This document shows, one piece after another, positions 50,209 through 60,265 of a stretch of 64,000 nucleotides of DNA; position 1 is the stretch's first letter; each line of letters opens with the position of its first letter. The notes beneath the pieces are model-generated. The model was given only the letters and a program-made list of their open reading frames with translations, was not told the origin of the DNA and ran no database searches. The position numbers were made by a program, and so were the translations under genes. Origin of the DNA: JBGMEA01 sp963674555 (GTDB lineage Bacteria; Bacillota; Clostridia; Eubacteriales; Anaerofustaceae); the NCBI GenBank assembly GCA_963674555.1, contig OY771429.1:1054001-1118000 (forward strand). Reading direction: 5' to 3'.

Positions 50209-52509
50209 CTAATTTGATTGAAGATAGGTTTTTATATTGATTTCATTATCTCGCAGAATCAGTGTGATACACCCCGATTTGTCTGTTCTGAGATAAGATA
50301 TTTGCATGGAATCCAATAATTCTATCGTTTCTTCTGAGGGCAGACGATATCCGTTTGCTCCGACACTGATCACGCAAAGTTGCGGCATTGTTATTGTGTA
50401 TAATTCATCCAAGTTACTGTAGTAACCCCCATGATGAGATGCTTTAATGATCTCCGTGTCAGATAACAGTTCGTGGTCGATCAATCCGTCCAACGCCGAT
50501 TTTCCCGCATCTCCCAAAAAAAGCAGGGTATGATCCTGGATTTCAGCACGAATTATGATCGAAAGATTGTTCCTTGAAGAGCTTGATAATATTTCTTCTG
50601 TCGGATTCAATACATACAGCTCCACATCCCCCGCAGTTATTATATCACCTTCGCAAACATTTTTGACAGGAATGTCATGGATATCCGCTTTTTCGATCAA
50701 AGAATCGTACAACGCACCGCCGTCATCATTCGCATAAATTTGTTTGATCTTAATCTTTCCGATGATCCCAATGATCCCCTTGATGTGGTCGCTGTCTGAA
50801 TGCGTAACTATCACAGCATCCAATGACCTTATATTACACTCCTCTAATAAAGGAAGGATGTCATATGTTGCGGTGTCGTTTGAGAGATAACCGCCGCCGT
50901 CGATCAGCACGGTTTCTCCTTGATTCGTATGTATAAGTGCGCTGTCTCCGAAACCCACATCGATAAAATATACTTTGGTAAATAACGGAGGCAAATAGGA
51001 AATCGTAAACGAGATAAAAACTACACTAAGCATCACGAGAGCAAATTTGCGATCCTTTTCTTTTTTCCTGTGAAGATAACCAAACCCGCACAACATGAGC
51101 GTATAGATCAACACAAATACGTACCATCTGGGGCTTTTGACATAAAGGTAAGCATAAGGAAGTTTTGCTAATACATCAGCAATGTAAATACTGTAAGAGA
51201 GTAGCTTTTCAACGATCACAAATAATATATCCGCTATTTGAGGAAGCGGTGTGAAAATCAAGCCAAACAAAGCTGTGACTAACAGTACCCCGATCATCGG
51301 AACGATCAACAGATTCGCTAACAATGACACTGGTGAAAATGTATGGAAATAATATGCGGTGATCGGTGCTACCGCGATCTGAACGATCATACTGACCGAT
51401 ATGAACAGCAGTAACTTTCTGAGATACTTGCTTTTTGTTCGTATTTTATTCTCTATGACGGGTACAAATAATACGATCGATAGGACCGCGACAAATGACA
51501 TTTGAAAAGATACCGTAAATATTGCCAACGGATTTAAAAGCAGGATCAACATTGCGGCGATACATAGGAAGTTGAAACTATCACCTTTTTTACCCATAAG
51601 GTTTGCCAAACAAAGAAACCACAGCATGATCGAAGCACGGATGACTGATACGCTCATTCCAGTCAGCAAAATATATCCGATCAGTCCGATCGTTGTCAGA
51701 AAAAATGTTGTTTTTTTACCGGCTCTAAACAATCGCAATAAAGCTTGAATAAATAGATAGATAATGCCTGTATGTAATCCTGAGACCGCAAGTACATGTG
51801 CGATCCCAATATGCCTGAAATTTTCCAATACTTCGGCGTCGATCTCAGATGAGCCGAAGATGATCGATGTTAAAACAGAACTCTCTTGTTTTGGCAGATG
51901 CGTATCGATCGTGTTAATAATATTTGAACGAAGTAGCAACAAGCGATCATACTGCAAAAAAAGCGGTTCTTTATCGATCAGTCGTATATCTTCCGGTTCT
52001 GTCCACATCGTAAGATAAAGCTTCTGGGTTTGCAAATAGAACCGATAATCGAAACCACCGGGATTGGTTTCGGGTTCAGGCACTTTAAGCCTCCCGGTGA
52101 TTTGATAGATCTCACCCGGAGCGATATGCACTTTTTTTCCGTAAACGGATAAAAGTATTTTATCCGAATCTTCATAACCGTCGATTCCTTCAACGGAAAT
52201 GATTTTAAATACGGCTCTTGTCCTGCCGTCAATATACTCGGGATACTCTATAACTTGGGCAGTGATCGTAACATCTGTGTTGTGAAAACCGTCCAATAAC
52301 GTTGTTTGCTGCGTCAAATAATATGTATGCGCAAAAGTTATAAATAAAAATAACAGGCTGATGATGATCAAACCTGTCATTTTTCTTTTGATTAAAAGAT
52401 ACACTGCTCCTGCTATCAATACAGGAAGAACAACTATACTCATATGATACACGACCGAAAAAACCGTCAAAGCGATTATTGCTAAAAATAAGAGTACAGG
52501 TCTTTTCAT
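50209..52509 (-). CDS. comEC: DNA uptake channel ComEC/Rec2
   Basis: 766 residues: an N-terminal membrane pair, an OB-like soluble segment (DUF4131), the Competence domain with many helices (VLAVSGLHTGIIY, residues about 240-500), and a C-terminal metallo-beta-lactamase domain with THSDSDHIKG near residue 570, LLFLGDAG and KASHHGG. It forms the membrane channel for single-stranded DNA in transformation. The start codon overlaps the upstream stop by one base (TGATG). With pilB/pilT in the window, part of a competence apparatus is present. Confidence 0.93.
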   Translation of the reverse strand: MKRPVLLFLAIIALTVFSVVYHMSIVVLPVLIAGAVYLLIKRKMTGLIIISLLFLFITFAHTYYLTQQTTLLDGFHNTDVTITAQVIEYPEYIDGRTRAVFKIISVEGIDGYEDSDKILLSVYGKKVHIAPGEIYQITGRLKVPEPETNPGGFDYRFYLQTQKLYLTMWTEPEDIRLIDKEPLFLQYDRLLLLRSNIINTIDTHLPKQESSVLTSIIFGSSEIDAEVLENFRHIGIAHVLAVSGLHTGIIYLFIQALLRLFRAGKKTTFFLTTIGLIGYILLTGMSVSVIRASIMLWFLCLANLMGKKGDSFNFLCIAAMLILLLNPLAIFTVSFQMSFVAVLSIVLFVPVIENKIRTKSKYLRKLLLFISVSMIVQIAVAPITAYYFHTFSPVSLLANLLIVPMIGVLLVTALFGLIFTPLPQIADILFVIVEKLLSYSIYIADVLAKLPYAYLYVKSPRWYVFVLIYTLMLCGFGYLHRKKEKDRKFALVMLSVVFISFTISYLPPLFTKVYFIDVGFGDSALIHTNQGETVLIDGGGYLSNDTATYDILPLLEECNIRSLDAVIVTHSDSDHIKGIIGIIGKIKIKQIYANDDGGALYDSLIEKADIHDIPVKNVCEGDIITAGDVELYVLNPTEEILSSSSRNNLSIIIRAEIQDHTLLFLGDAGKSALDGLIDHELLSDTEIIKASHHGGYYSNLDELYTITMPQLCVISVGANGYRLPSEETIELLDSMQISYLRTDKSGCITLILRDNEINIKTYLQSN

Positions 52510-53639
52510 CAGTACAAACTTTTCCTTTTACTGAGTAACGTAAATATATAAGCTGTAGCAGGCATTGACATTACGATGCCGATAATCGCTGCAAGTGACC
52601 TGAAGAGCTGGATCGACAAGACATCCATATTGATCAACTCTTTAAAAGGCGTATTATACCCTTCAAACAAAACCCATATCGGTATCATACATGCAACAAT
52701 AACAAAAAATACCGTATTGATGTTTCGACTCATATATCCTCTGCCGCTTTTCATACCGAAAAGAAACAGTTTTCTCTTTGTGATATAAGGGTTGCTTTCT
52801 TTCATCACTGACATTTCACTGACCATATCCACACAGACGTCTATGGTAGCACCCAATGCGATCAACATGACGCATGCCGTCATCAAACTATTGTAATTTA
52901 ATGCAATATGATTCGGTAAATAGTACAACATGTTCAATTCAGTTTCCCCCAACCCGGTCAGTTTTGCTGTGTTTTCCATAATAAAACCGACGATCCCTGC
53001 AATCGTTACGCCAAAAGTAGTCCCGATCATCGATGCAAAACCACTCACATTAAATCCTGCATCCCACGTTGTATTAATGACCGCAACGATAAAACATAAT
53101 GGGATCATCAACAAAGCCGCGGAATGTCCGTTCAACATCAGCGGTACAAAGTAAAACAAAAGACCGGCAGCGGTAACACCGATGGTGATGATCGTGCGCA
53201 AACCTTTGAGCCACGCTATACCGAGTAAAATGATCGCTGTGACAATAATAAATATAATAAGAGAATCGATTCGATAGTAATCATAAATATGGATCGTCTT
53301 GATTTCACTGCCGTCTTCGGTCAATTCCGCAGATAGCATAACTTTATCGCCCACGTGCAATATAAGTTGTTGCGGATCTGAGAATTTAACGCTGTTCTCT
53401 ATCGTATAAACACGTTCAGTGAATTCTCCCTGTAAGATCATGATCTCATTAATTTGCCTGATCTGATCGATCGCCAGTGAATCATCTTGTTCAAACGTGA
53501 TCGTCTCTACGCGCAAAACTTCGGCTTTATAGTAATACACTTGGGGAGTGTCGTCTTCAGCCGATGTAAGTGATGCTTGCGCGATAGTCGGAACGAACAA
53601 GATGGCAATAGCAATTATGACAAAAATGAGTTTTTTCAT
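52509..53639 (-). CDS. YibE/F-like membrane protein
   Basis: 376 residues: a signal-type N-terminus ending near AQASL, an extracytoplasmic beta-rich region of about 100 residues, then seven or eight membrane helices with GLRTIITIGVTAAG, GATIDVCVDMVSEM and MKSGRGYMSRNINT, segments conserved in YibE/F proteins. Function unknown in the family. It precedes comEC with a one-base overlap and follows the MBL gene by 12 bases. Confidence 0.85.
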   Translation of the reverse strand: MKKLIFVIIAIAILFVPTIAQASLTSAEDDTPQVYYYKAEVLRVETITFEQDDSLAIDQIRQINEIMILQGEFTERVYTIENSVKFSDPQQLILHVGDKVMLSAELTEDGSEIKTIHIYDYYRIDSLIIFIIVTAIILLGIAWLKGLRTIITIGVTAAGLLFYFVPLMLNGHSAALLMIPLCFIVAVINTTWDAGFNVSGFASMIGTTFGVTIAGIVGFIMENTAKLTGLGETELNMLYYLPNHIALNYNSLMTACVMLIALGATIDVCVDMVSEMSVMKESNPYITKRKLFLFGMKSGRGYMSRNINTVFFVIVACMIPIWVLFEGYNTPFKELINMDVLSIQLFRSLAAIIGIVMSMPATAYIFTLLSKRKSLY

Positions 53640-53651
53640 AGGGTTGACCTC

Positions 53652-54368
53652 TCATACAGTATATATATTATTTTCTTTCGCCGGTTCGACTGCAAGTCGA
53701 GGCCGATACTTTTCAATTTCATCAAGATACATTTGGTTTTCATATTCGGGGAAAAAATGTGTGATGATCAGTTTTTTACATTGCGCTTTCAATGCCAATT
53801 CACAACCTTGGGTTGCAGACATATGGAATTCTTTGCGGTTTGTATCTGTGTCTGAGACCGCAGCTTCACACAATAATAAGTCACTGTTATAGGCAAAGTC
53901 TTCAAGTTTTTCGTTATATCCGGTATCTCCGCTGTATACGAAAGTTTTCTCCTCAGACTGAACTTTAACAGCATAGCTCGGTATTGCGTGATGCATCCTA
54001 CATAACGTGATATTCATATCTTTGATTTGGATTGATTTCTTTTCAGATATATTGATCTCAAATACGTTTTTATAGATTAAACGTTCAAATACATCCTGCG
54101 GTTCGTTCGGAGCATAAAGCGTTTTTGTCAGACCTTTCATTTCAAGCATGTAACGCAACACAAACACATCGCTGATATGATCCGGGTGTAAATGAGATAA
54201 AAATACCGCATCTATATTTTTTATATCCGTATGCCTTAAACAATTACGTAAAGATCCGTTTCCCAAGTCCAATAAAATACTTGTATGCTCGGTTTGCAAA
54301 AGATATCCGGAACATGCCCCATCAATATGAGGATACGGTCCGTAACACCCTAAAACGGTCAACTTCAT
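53652..54368 (-). CDS. Metallo-beta-lactamase-fold hydrolase, RNase Z-like
   Basis: 238 residues. KLTVLGCYGPYPHIDGACSG start, FLSHLHPDHISD metal motif, VYSGDTGY Asp loop and ITHFFPEYEN, which matches the RNase Z/ElaC-type beta-lactamase group. Likely a phosphodiesterase; too short and too divergent to call tRNase Z. I start at the ATG at 54368, 9 bases after AAAGGA; 24 codons upstream are open but lack a ribosome site. First gene of the block leading to comEC and holA. Confidence 0.85.
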   Translation of the reverse strand: MKLTVLGCYGPYPHIDGACSGYLLQTEHTSILLDLGNGSLRNCLRHTDIKNIDAVFLSHLHPDHISDVFVLRYMLEMKGLTKTLYAPNEPQDVFERLIYKNVFEINISEKKSIQIKDMNITLCRMHHAIPSYAVKVQSEEKTFVYSGDTGYNEKLEDFAYNSDLLLCEAAVSDTDTNRKEFHMSATQGCELALKAQCKKLIITHFFPEYENQMYLDEIEKYRPRLAVEPAKENNIYTV

Positions 54369-54699
54369 CTTGATATATCCTTTATAGTTCTTGAAACGAG
54401 TACATATCTCGTAGACCATTACTTCTGATAGGATCATCAATCTACGAGGTGTTTCTATTCTGATCGATCTTTATAAATCTCAATCCATTTTAGCATATTA
54501 CATCCAATTTCAAAACAGCTATATTATAAGAATTTAACTGCTCGATATATCCGATAAAACGCAAGCTGCAACTATGAGAGCGACCTTCTCCTTTTCCTGC
54601 AAACATTATCAGTGTAAGAATTCACACAGTCTTTACATCAACTTAGAGTAACGGTAATTCATATTCTTTATAATGAAATAAGAAATATGAGGAGGAGCC

Positions 54700-55272
54700 A
54701 TGAATATTCAATCCCATTGGAAACTGGCGTCGTTCATTTGTAAATCATCTGAGATCAATATCAAAGGACTGAAAAAATTAATTTTTGCATTCGGAAACAT
54801 CTTTCCCGATATCTCTTTTACCTTTGTCAAAAGCCCGCACATACCTTCCATCATGTATGATGATGTCATGGATCGCATCGGTAAAGCTATGCTTTTATCG
54901 GATAAACAAAATCATTTAAATTATTTCTCGATCGGTATCATAACCCATTATTTAGCGGACTTTTTTTGCGCGGCACACACAGAACCGTTCGGTGAAGATG
55001 CGCGCACACATTACCTGTACGAACAGCAATTGGAATTTCATGTCAATCAATGTCGCGATCTCATCGACAATATGTATATCTCCGATCAAAATGAAGATTT
55101 GATCGAAATAATAGGCAACGCGTACAAGGAATATTTAAAAAATACTTTTTCGCATAATAAAGATATCCGATTTATCACGAAAATATGTATGTCTTGCGTA
55201 TATGTTTATCAAAGCCGTATCCAATTAGCGCAAGATGAATTGGCAAGCGTAGAAACTGTCATAATACCTTAA
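54700..55272 (+). CDS. Zinc-dependent phospholipase C-like protein
   Basis: 190 residues, helical. ITHYLADFFCAAH and HYLYEQQLEFH carry the spaced His residues of the zinc-dependent phospholipase C / S1-P1-nuclease fold, as in the small cytoplasmic members common in clostridia. No signal peptide. Substrate unknown. GGAGGAG precedes the ATG; a strong terminator follows. Confidence 0.78.
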   Translation: MNIQSHWKLASFICKSSEINIKGLKKLIFAFGNIFPDISFTFVKSPHIPSIMYDDVMDRIGKAMLLSDKQNHLNYFSIGIITHYLADFFCAAHTEPFGEDARTHYLYEQQLEFHVNQCRDLIDNMYISDQNEDLIEIIGNAYKEYLKNTFSHNKDIRFITKICMSCVYVYQSRIQLAQDELASVETVIIP

Positions 55273-55310
55273 ATCTAAAACTAAATGATATACCGAATAT
55301 GGCTGAAAAT

Positions 55311-55344
55311 AAAAAAACCGCATCAAATTTGATACGGTTTTTTT
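55311..55344. terminator. Bidirectional terminator
   Basis: AAAAAAACCGCATCAAA / TTTGATACGGTTTTTTT, one mismatch pair, between the phospholipase-like gene and the convergent corrinoid protein gene. Confidence 0.88.
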
Positions 55345-55371
55345 ATTTATAAGGATCAACAAAGTAATTCT

Positions 55372-56010
55372 TTATGAAACCCAATCAGTTACGATTCTGA
55401 CACCTTCAGCTGCATTTGTTGTATAAGCATCTGCACCGATTTGTTCACAAGCTTCTTTAGTTACAGGATTACCGCCGATAATAATTTTTACTTTATCTCT
55501 CAATCCTGCTTCGGTAATTGCGTCAACCGTATCTTTCATGCTGTCAAGTGCCAATGTCAATACGCCCGACATACCGACAACTTGCGGGTTAACTTCTTTG
55601 ATTTTTGCAACGAATGTTTCGGGAGATTGGTCGATTCCGAGATCGTAAACTTCAAATCCCGCGATTTCAACCATGTTTTTGAAGATATTTTTACCGATAT
55701 CATGTAGATCGCCATGTACGGTACCGAGAACAACAGTCCCAATTTTTTTGCCCGCACCGCCTGAAAGAAGTGGTTTTAAAAGTTCGAGTGCGCCTGTTAA
55801 AATTTCGCCGGCAAAAATAAGATCGCCCACAAAATATTCGCCTTTTTCAAATAAGTCCCCTACGATCGCCATTCCGGATTGGCAAGCAGCCACCGCTTGA
55901 TAGCCATCTTCTTCTGTTGCGCCGTCTGCAATAAATTTTTTGATGAATTCATATACGCCTTCTTCGTCGAGATCGCCAAGTAATTGAGATAGTTGGTTAA
56001 GATCTGCCAT
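55372..56010 (-). CDS. Second corrinoid (B12-binding) protein, stand-alone
   Basis: 212 residues with the same two-domain layout as the product of 34358-34987: a helical cap (VGDLFEKGEYFVGDLI) and a B12 domain with DLHDIGKN near residue 104 and the GGNP loop. The SALLT segment of the other protein reads SGVLTLAL here. GGAGGTAC precedes the ATG. It has its own promoter with two palindromic operators and a divergent TetR, but no methyltransferase beside it; it may serve the UroD-family protein at 5713-6858 or genes outside the window. Confidence 0.93.
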   Translation of the reverse strand: MADLNQLSQLLGDLDEEGVYEFIKKFIADGATEEDGYQAVAACQSGMAIVGDLFEKGEYFVGDLIFAGEILTGALELLKPLLSGGAGKKIGTVVLGTVHGDLHDIGKNIFKNMVEIAGFEVYDLGIDQSPETFVAKIKEVNPQVVGMSGVLTLALDSMKDTVDAITEAGLRDKVKIIIGGNPVTKEACEQIGADAYTTNAAEGVRIVTDWVS

Positions 56011-56039
56011 AGTGTTTCGTACCTCCTAATAATCAACTG

Positions 56040-56053
56040 CATACTGCAGTATG
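56040..56053. promoter_or_regulatory. Palindromic operator, start-site copy
   Basis: Perfect palindrome CATACTGCAGTATG just downstream of the -10 box, 29 bases (centre to centre) from its partner at 56069-56082. Confidence 0.8.
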
Positions 56054-56061
56054 TTAACGTT

Positions 56062-56091
56062 ATAATATCATACCGCAGTATGCTGTGTCAA
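56062..56091 (-). promoter_or_regulatory. Promoter of the second corrinoid protein gene
   Basis: Minus strand: TTGACA (plus 56086-56091), 18-base spacer, TATTAT (plus 56062-56067). The spacer is filled by the operator at 56069-56082. Confidence 0.82.
56069..56082. promoter_or_regulatory. Palindromic operator, spacer copy
   Basis: CATACCGCAGTATG, one base off the perfect palindrome at 56040-56053, lying exactly between the -35 and -10 boxes. Confidence 0.78.
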
Positions 56092-56295
56092 TACAGAAAG
56101 CTACTATTTTGAAAAAATATTTATAAAAATAATAATTAAACCTTCTCACTTCTTTCAAGTTTAAGATGCTTATTTCCATGCATTATGCATAAATTCAATG
56201 ACTATTTATATTTTTTCTATTGTCAAATTCAACTAAATCCTTTACTATCAATATAGAAGATAAACTGAACTGATTAAGTATAGATTGAGGAATAC

Positions 56296-56874
56296 ATGGC
56301 AAATAAAGATACAACCGATACAAAACAACTATTATTAAATATCTCAATGGAGCTGTTTCAAGAAAAAGATTTTGATGATGTTTCCGTTGATGAAATATGT
56401 AAAAAAGCCGGTGTTACGAAGGGTTCATTCTATCATCATTTTGATTCGAAATATGATATTCCAATACAACAATACCGAGCGATCCAAAATGAATTTTATA
56501 AAGATTATGAGCAAAATGCGGATCTGCCGCTTGTACAACGCTTTGAGAGAGCGATCATGTGGTATGCGGATTATTGCACCAAAGACACTGTAAATATCAT
56601 AACCAATTATCATAAAGTCATGATGAATTATACGAAAAATACAATGCTGCGTAAAATTGAGATCGAAACAAAAGTATTTGGAGAGATCTTAAATATCGGA
56701 ATTGAACAAAAAATCTTCAGAGATGATATCAATATTCATTTTTATGGCGAAATGATCGCCAGATTTATTTCATCTCTTTTACTGGATTGGGCAATTTTCA
56801 AAGGGAATATCAATATAAAAAGAGAACTTGCCTATTTATACAGAACATCGATCATTATTTTATTGGATACATAA
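56296..56874 (+). CDS. TetR-family regulator of the second corrinoid protein
   Basis: 192 residues with an N-terminal TetR helix-turn-helix (VDEICKKAGVTKGSFYHHF, about residues 34-52) and a helical effector domain. Divergent from the corrinoid gene; the paired CATACNGCAGTATG sites in between are its probable operators. TGAGGA precedes the ATG. It differs in the recognition helix from the other TetR proteins here (TKGSFYHHF versus THGLIRYYF or TKPLITYHY), which fits its different operator. Confidence 0.88.
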   Translation: MANKDTTDTKQLLLNISMELFQEKDFDDVSVDEICKKAGVTKGSFYHHFDSKYDIPIQQYRAIQNEFYKDYEQNADLPLVQRFERAIMWYADYCTKDTVNIITNYHKVMMNYTKNTMLRKIEIETKVFGEILNIGIEQKIFRDDINIHFYGEMIARFISSLLLDWAIFKGNINIKRELAYLYRTSIIILLDT

Positions 56875-56886
56875 TCGTCTAAAATC

Positions 56887-56919
56887 AAAAAGATAAGCGC
56901 AATACGCCTATCTTTTTTT
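56887..56919. terminator. Bidirectional terminator
   Basis: AAAAAGATA-GCG / CGC-TATCTTTTT with one internal mismatch, between the TetR gene and the convergent ABC permease gene. Confidence 0.78.
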
Positions 56920-56947
56920 ATTTTATGAAATATCTTACACCAATTGT

Positions 56948-58630
56948 TTAATTGAATAGCATGGCTTTGTGCATTGATTTGATGAATACTTTACTGAGCA
57001 CACTGGCTAATATTCCGCTTAACAGAGCAATGATCGCTAATATCAAATATTGATTTAAATGCAATACGATCATCAAATATGCAAGCCCACCTGCCACTGC
57101 ACTTAATAATAAAGCTGCCAACATCCCAAAAAGAATGTTCACGTTTCGTTTAACAGCCGCTGCGGGATCCGTCCAATTCAGATATGGATGATAAAGATCG
57201 ATCAATAGGGTCGCTACGGTCAATGGCAGTGAAGCTATGACGCTGATGATAAAAATCAAAATGATCGAAATGACATCCGGATGAACGATATATGCAAAGG
57301 TCCCCGTGATCGCCGCGATAAGCGCTATGTTTATCATGACCGCGCCCATACATCTACCAATGAGCTGGTCTTTTGCGGAAACGGGGATGATTTGATTGAT
57401 CCAAAATGCGCTGCCTTCTCTCGAAAAGGTAGAACTCGTGATCGATGTTAGACTGGTTATCAATATCATACCGACACAAAAGAAAATATCGATTGCACCG
57501 CTGTTGCCGGCATACAATGCACGAAGTGCATTTAGTTCAGCATCTTGCAAAGCAGATATACTGAAGAAAATGATGACCGGGATCAAAGGAATAACAAGGA
57601 GTGTATTAAAAGCAAAAATCGGTGTTCTCAGCAAAATTCGAAAATCATTCTTAAAAATACTGATAGCTTTTGACGATACACGCCCCATATCCTGTTCAAG
57701 TTGATCCGATGTTCGTTTTCTTCTGCTTTTATTGGTTCTTCCGAGACCTCGTGTAACAGCTGAAATATATACCTTATTACCAACGAAAACCGCACCGATA
57801 AATGCAAGTACGCTTAAAGCAAGGTAGATCAGAAGATTTACGAATCCGCCAAAACTGAAATAATTCAAAGCACTTTCTGCAGCAAATTTCGCAGGAGGGT
57901 AATATGCCGACATTGAGTCGATCAAATATCGATTATTACTGATAAGATCCGCTATGACCTGCTGTTCGCTTCCGGAAGGTATCGATGCCGCCGTACTTGT
58001 TATAAAAAAGTTCAAACCCAATACAACGACCATAAACAACAGCATGAAAACAGTCTGGATCCGTTCGACATTTACACGCATACCAAACGCTCTAACGGCT
58101 AAAACACCTAATATAGCAGCTATCGACAACGGTATAACAGGAACGAATACGGTAAGCGCTAATGCATAGATCCAGTACAGAATCCCGGCACTTATATTCA
58201 ATCCGTAATTGATAAATACCGGAGCCATCAAAGGTACGGCGAAAAGGTATTCTGAAACGATAATACCGCTTAATTTGCTTGCCACGATATACTTCGGCTT
58301 TATGGGCATTGATAAAAGCATATCAAGATCTTTTGCCCCGAAAAACGCGGAGAAAATATACATAAACCCAAAAAACAGTATAACAAGTGAAGTCCCCGTG
58401 ACACCCATTGCAAGCACCGCTCCTTGCTGGTTTACGATCGATAGATTAACGAACAATATCTGTATAAACTGATTGTACAGCCAATAGGTCGGGGCGAGCG
58501 CTAGAATGATCACAACAGCAAGAAGTAATTTCCTGATCTGTTTCTTGTCCGCTTTTACGGAGCGAAAGTATCCGGATAGGTTAAAAGCAGACTTTAATTG
58601 AATCTTAAAAAGTGTTAGAAATTTAGCCAT
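56948..58630 (-). CDS. ABC-2 exporter permease
   Basis: 560 residues with about 12 hydrophobic segments. GAKDLDMLLSMPIKPKYIVASK near residue 100 and a second ABC-2-like region with FSREGSAFWINQIIPVSAKDQLIGR in the second half are the family's conserved cytoplasmic helices. The start at 58630 overlaps the end of the ATPase gene by 8 bases; the frame is open 28 codons further within that gene. Exports an unknown substrate with the ATPase at 58623-59348. Confidence 0.87.
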   Translation of the reverse strand: MAKFLTLFKIQLKSAFNLSGYFRSVKADKKQIRKLLLAVVIILALAPTYWLYNQFIQILFVNLSIVNQQGAVLAMGVTGTSLVILFFGFMYIFSAFFGAKDLDMLLSMPIKPKYIVASKLSGIIVSEYLFAVPLMAPVFINYGLNISAGILYWIYALALTVFVPVIPLSIAAILGVLAVRAFGMRVNVERIQTVFMLLFMVVVLGLNFFITSTAASIPSGSEQQVIADLISNNRYLIDSMSAYYPPAKFAAESALNYFSFGGFVNLLIYLALSVLAFIGAVFVGNKVYISAVTRGLGRTNKSRRKRTSDQLEQDMGRVSSKAISIFKNDFRILLRTPIFAFNTLLVIPLIPVIIFFSISALQDAELNALRALYAGNSGAIDIFFCVGMILITSLTSITSSTFSREGSAFWINQIIPVSAKDQLIGRCMGAVMINIALIAAITGTFAYIVHPDVISIILIFIISVIASLPLTVATLLIDLYHPYLNWTDPAAAVKRNVNILFGMLAALLLSAVAGGLAYLMIVLHLNQYLILAIIALLSGILASVLSKVFIKSMHKAMLFN

Positions 58631-59348
58631 TTTGCGTAAGCTCCAAGAAAATATCTTCCAACGATCCTTGCGTACCTTCCGCTTTACGCAGTTCTTCAAG
58701 CGTACCCATAGCAATCAATTTTCCGTTATCGATGATCGCTACTCTGTCACAGAATTTTTCAGCAACTTCCAGAACATGCGTTGAGAAGAACACTGTTTTA
58801 CCTTCTTTGCACATGGCACGCATCGTTTCTTTTAAATTAAAAGAACTTTTGGGGTCTAATCCAACCATAGGTTCATCCAAGATAAACAAGTCAGGATCTG
58901 TTACAAGCGCACCCATTAGAACGATCTTTTGTTGCATGCCGTGAGAATAGCTTGTTATTTGGTCATTCAGCACTTCTGTCATACCAAACATCTCTGCATA
59001 CTTTGCCGTACGTTCTTTTCGATCTTCGCGGCTGACATCATACATATCCGCCATGAAATTCACATACTCGATCCCTTTTAATTTCTTTTGAATATCAGGA
59101 TTATCCGGCACATATGTCATTTTATGCTTCGCAGCGATCGGGTCATCCAAATTATTGATCCCGTCGATCAATATTTCACCCTCATCGGGACGTAAAATAC
59201 CGATGATCATCTTTATAGTGGTCGTTTTACCTGCTCCGTTTGGTCCCAAAAAACCGAATATTTCGCCTTTATTTGCCGAAAGCGTGACATCATCAACCGC
59301 TTTCTTTTTACCGTCATAACTCTTTGATAAATGAGAGATTTTAAGCAT
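58623..59348 (-). CDS. ABC-2 exporter ATPase
   Basis: 241 residues. Walker A GPNGAGKTTT near residue 37, signature SYSHGMQQKI near 135, Walker B LFILDEPMVGLDP and the switch His in FFSTHVLE. Typical of ABC-2-type exporters. I prefer the ATG at 59348; a TTG five codons upstream is also possible but sits next to its ribosome site. Forms the transporter with the overlapping permease gene. Confidence 0.92.
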   Translation of the reverse strand: MLKISHLSKSYDGKKKAVDDVTLSANKGEIFGFLGPNGAGKTTTIKMIIGILRPDEGEILIDGINNLDDPIAAKHKMTYVPDNPDIQKKLKGIEYVNFMADMYDVSREDRKERTAKYAEMFGMTEVLNDQITSYSHGMQQKIVLMGALVTDPDLFILDEPMVGLDPKSSFNLKETMRAMCKEGKTVFFSTHVLEVAEKFCDRVAIIDNGKLIAMGTLEELRKAEGTQGSLEDIFLELTQNG

Positions 59349-59458
59349 AATCGTATCTTTCAACCTTTCTCAACAAAGTATTTACCAATACTGTATTATT
59401 ATTGTTTTTTATTTCCTTTGTCATTATATCATAAAAATTCTATTTGATAACACTGCAT

Positions 59459-60172
59459 TCAAGATGAATGATCTTCATTTTTCAAGTATTTTTTTACAGC
59501 GCTGAAAAGTCGATCTTCACTGCCCGGTATATCATGCGTTAATTGTTTTACGAGATCCTTCATTTCTTGGCGTTTTGTATTTCCATCTGCTGGACAACCG
59601 CTTTTGAGTATCGAGATATGTTCTTTATTGGCATGATAGACGATCTCGCTTTCTTTTAGGTAAACAAAGGGGCGGATAACTGTTATTTTTTTTCTGTCTA
59701 AATATGTAACCGCCTGGAAAGTTTTGATCCTTCCTTCATAGAGCAAACTCAATAAAAAAGTTTCGATCAGATCATCTGCATGATGTCCCAATGCTAATTT
59801 AGTCGAGCCTAATTCCAACGCCGCATTATGTAATGCTCCGCGTTTTAAATTTGAACATAATGCACAAGGATTCTTTTCTTCTCTGATTTCAAAAACGATT
59901 TCGGCTATACGTGTTTGCTTAATAGTGCAAGGTATATTTCTAACTTCGCAAAAATCTTTTATGGAACTCAAATCAATATTTTTAAATCCCAAATCCAAAC
60001 ACAGTGCATGCAGACGAAACGGTATCGGTGAAAATTGCTGAAAACGCGTCATAGCGTCTAACAATAGCATACTGTCTTTTCCGCCGGATACACCCACGCA
60101 GATCAATTCATTCGGTTCGATCATTTTATAATCTTGGATCGCTTTACGCATTTTACCCAATATAAGCTTCAT
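59459..60172 (-). CDS. TtcA-like tRNA 2-thiolation PP-loop ATPase
   Basis: 237 residues. The PP-loop CVGVSGGKDSMLLL near residue 27, the central CALC (C-x-x-C) in NPCALCSNLKRGALHNAA and LALGHHADDLIETFLLSLL are the TtcA family's marks; the CxxC with a later Cys (SGCPAD) can bind the iron-sulfur cluster. Known members make 2-thiocytidine at tRNA position 32. Divergent members of unknown target exist. Confidence 0.85.
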   Translation of the reverse strand: MKLILGKMRKAIQDYKMIEPNELICVGVSGGKDSMLLLDAMTRFQQFSPIPFRLHALCLDLGFKNIDLSSIKDFCEVRNIPCTIKQTRIAEIVFEIREEKNPCALCSNLKRGALHNAALELGSTKLALGHHADDLIETFLLSLLYEGRIKTFQAVTYLDRKKITVIRPFVYLKESEIVYHANKEHISILKSGCPADGNTKRQEMKDLVKQLTHDIPGSEDRLFSAVKKYLKNEDHSS

Positions 60173-60265
60173 ATTTCTCCAATTATGTTCATTCGTAATA
60201 AAAATCAGGTAAGTTTCCTCACCTGATACTTCTGTATTCTTTCAATAAACAAATATCTTTATAAT

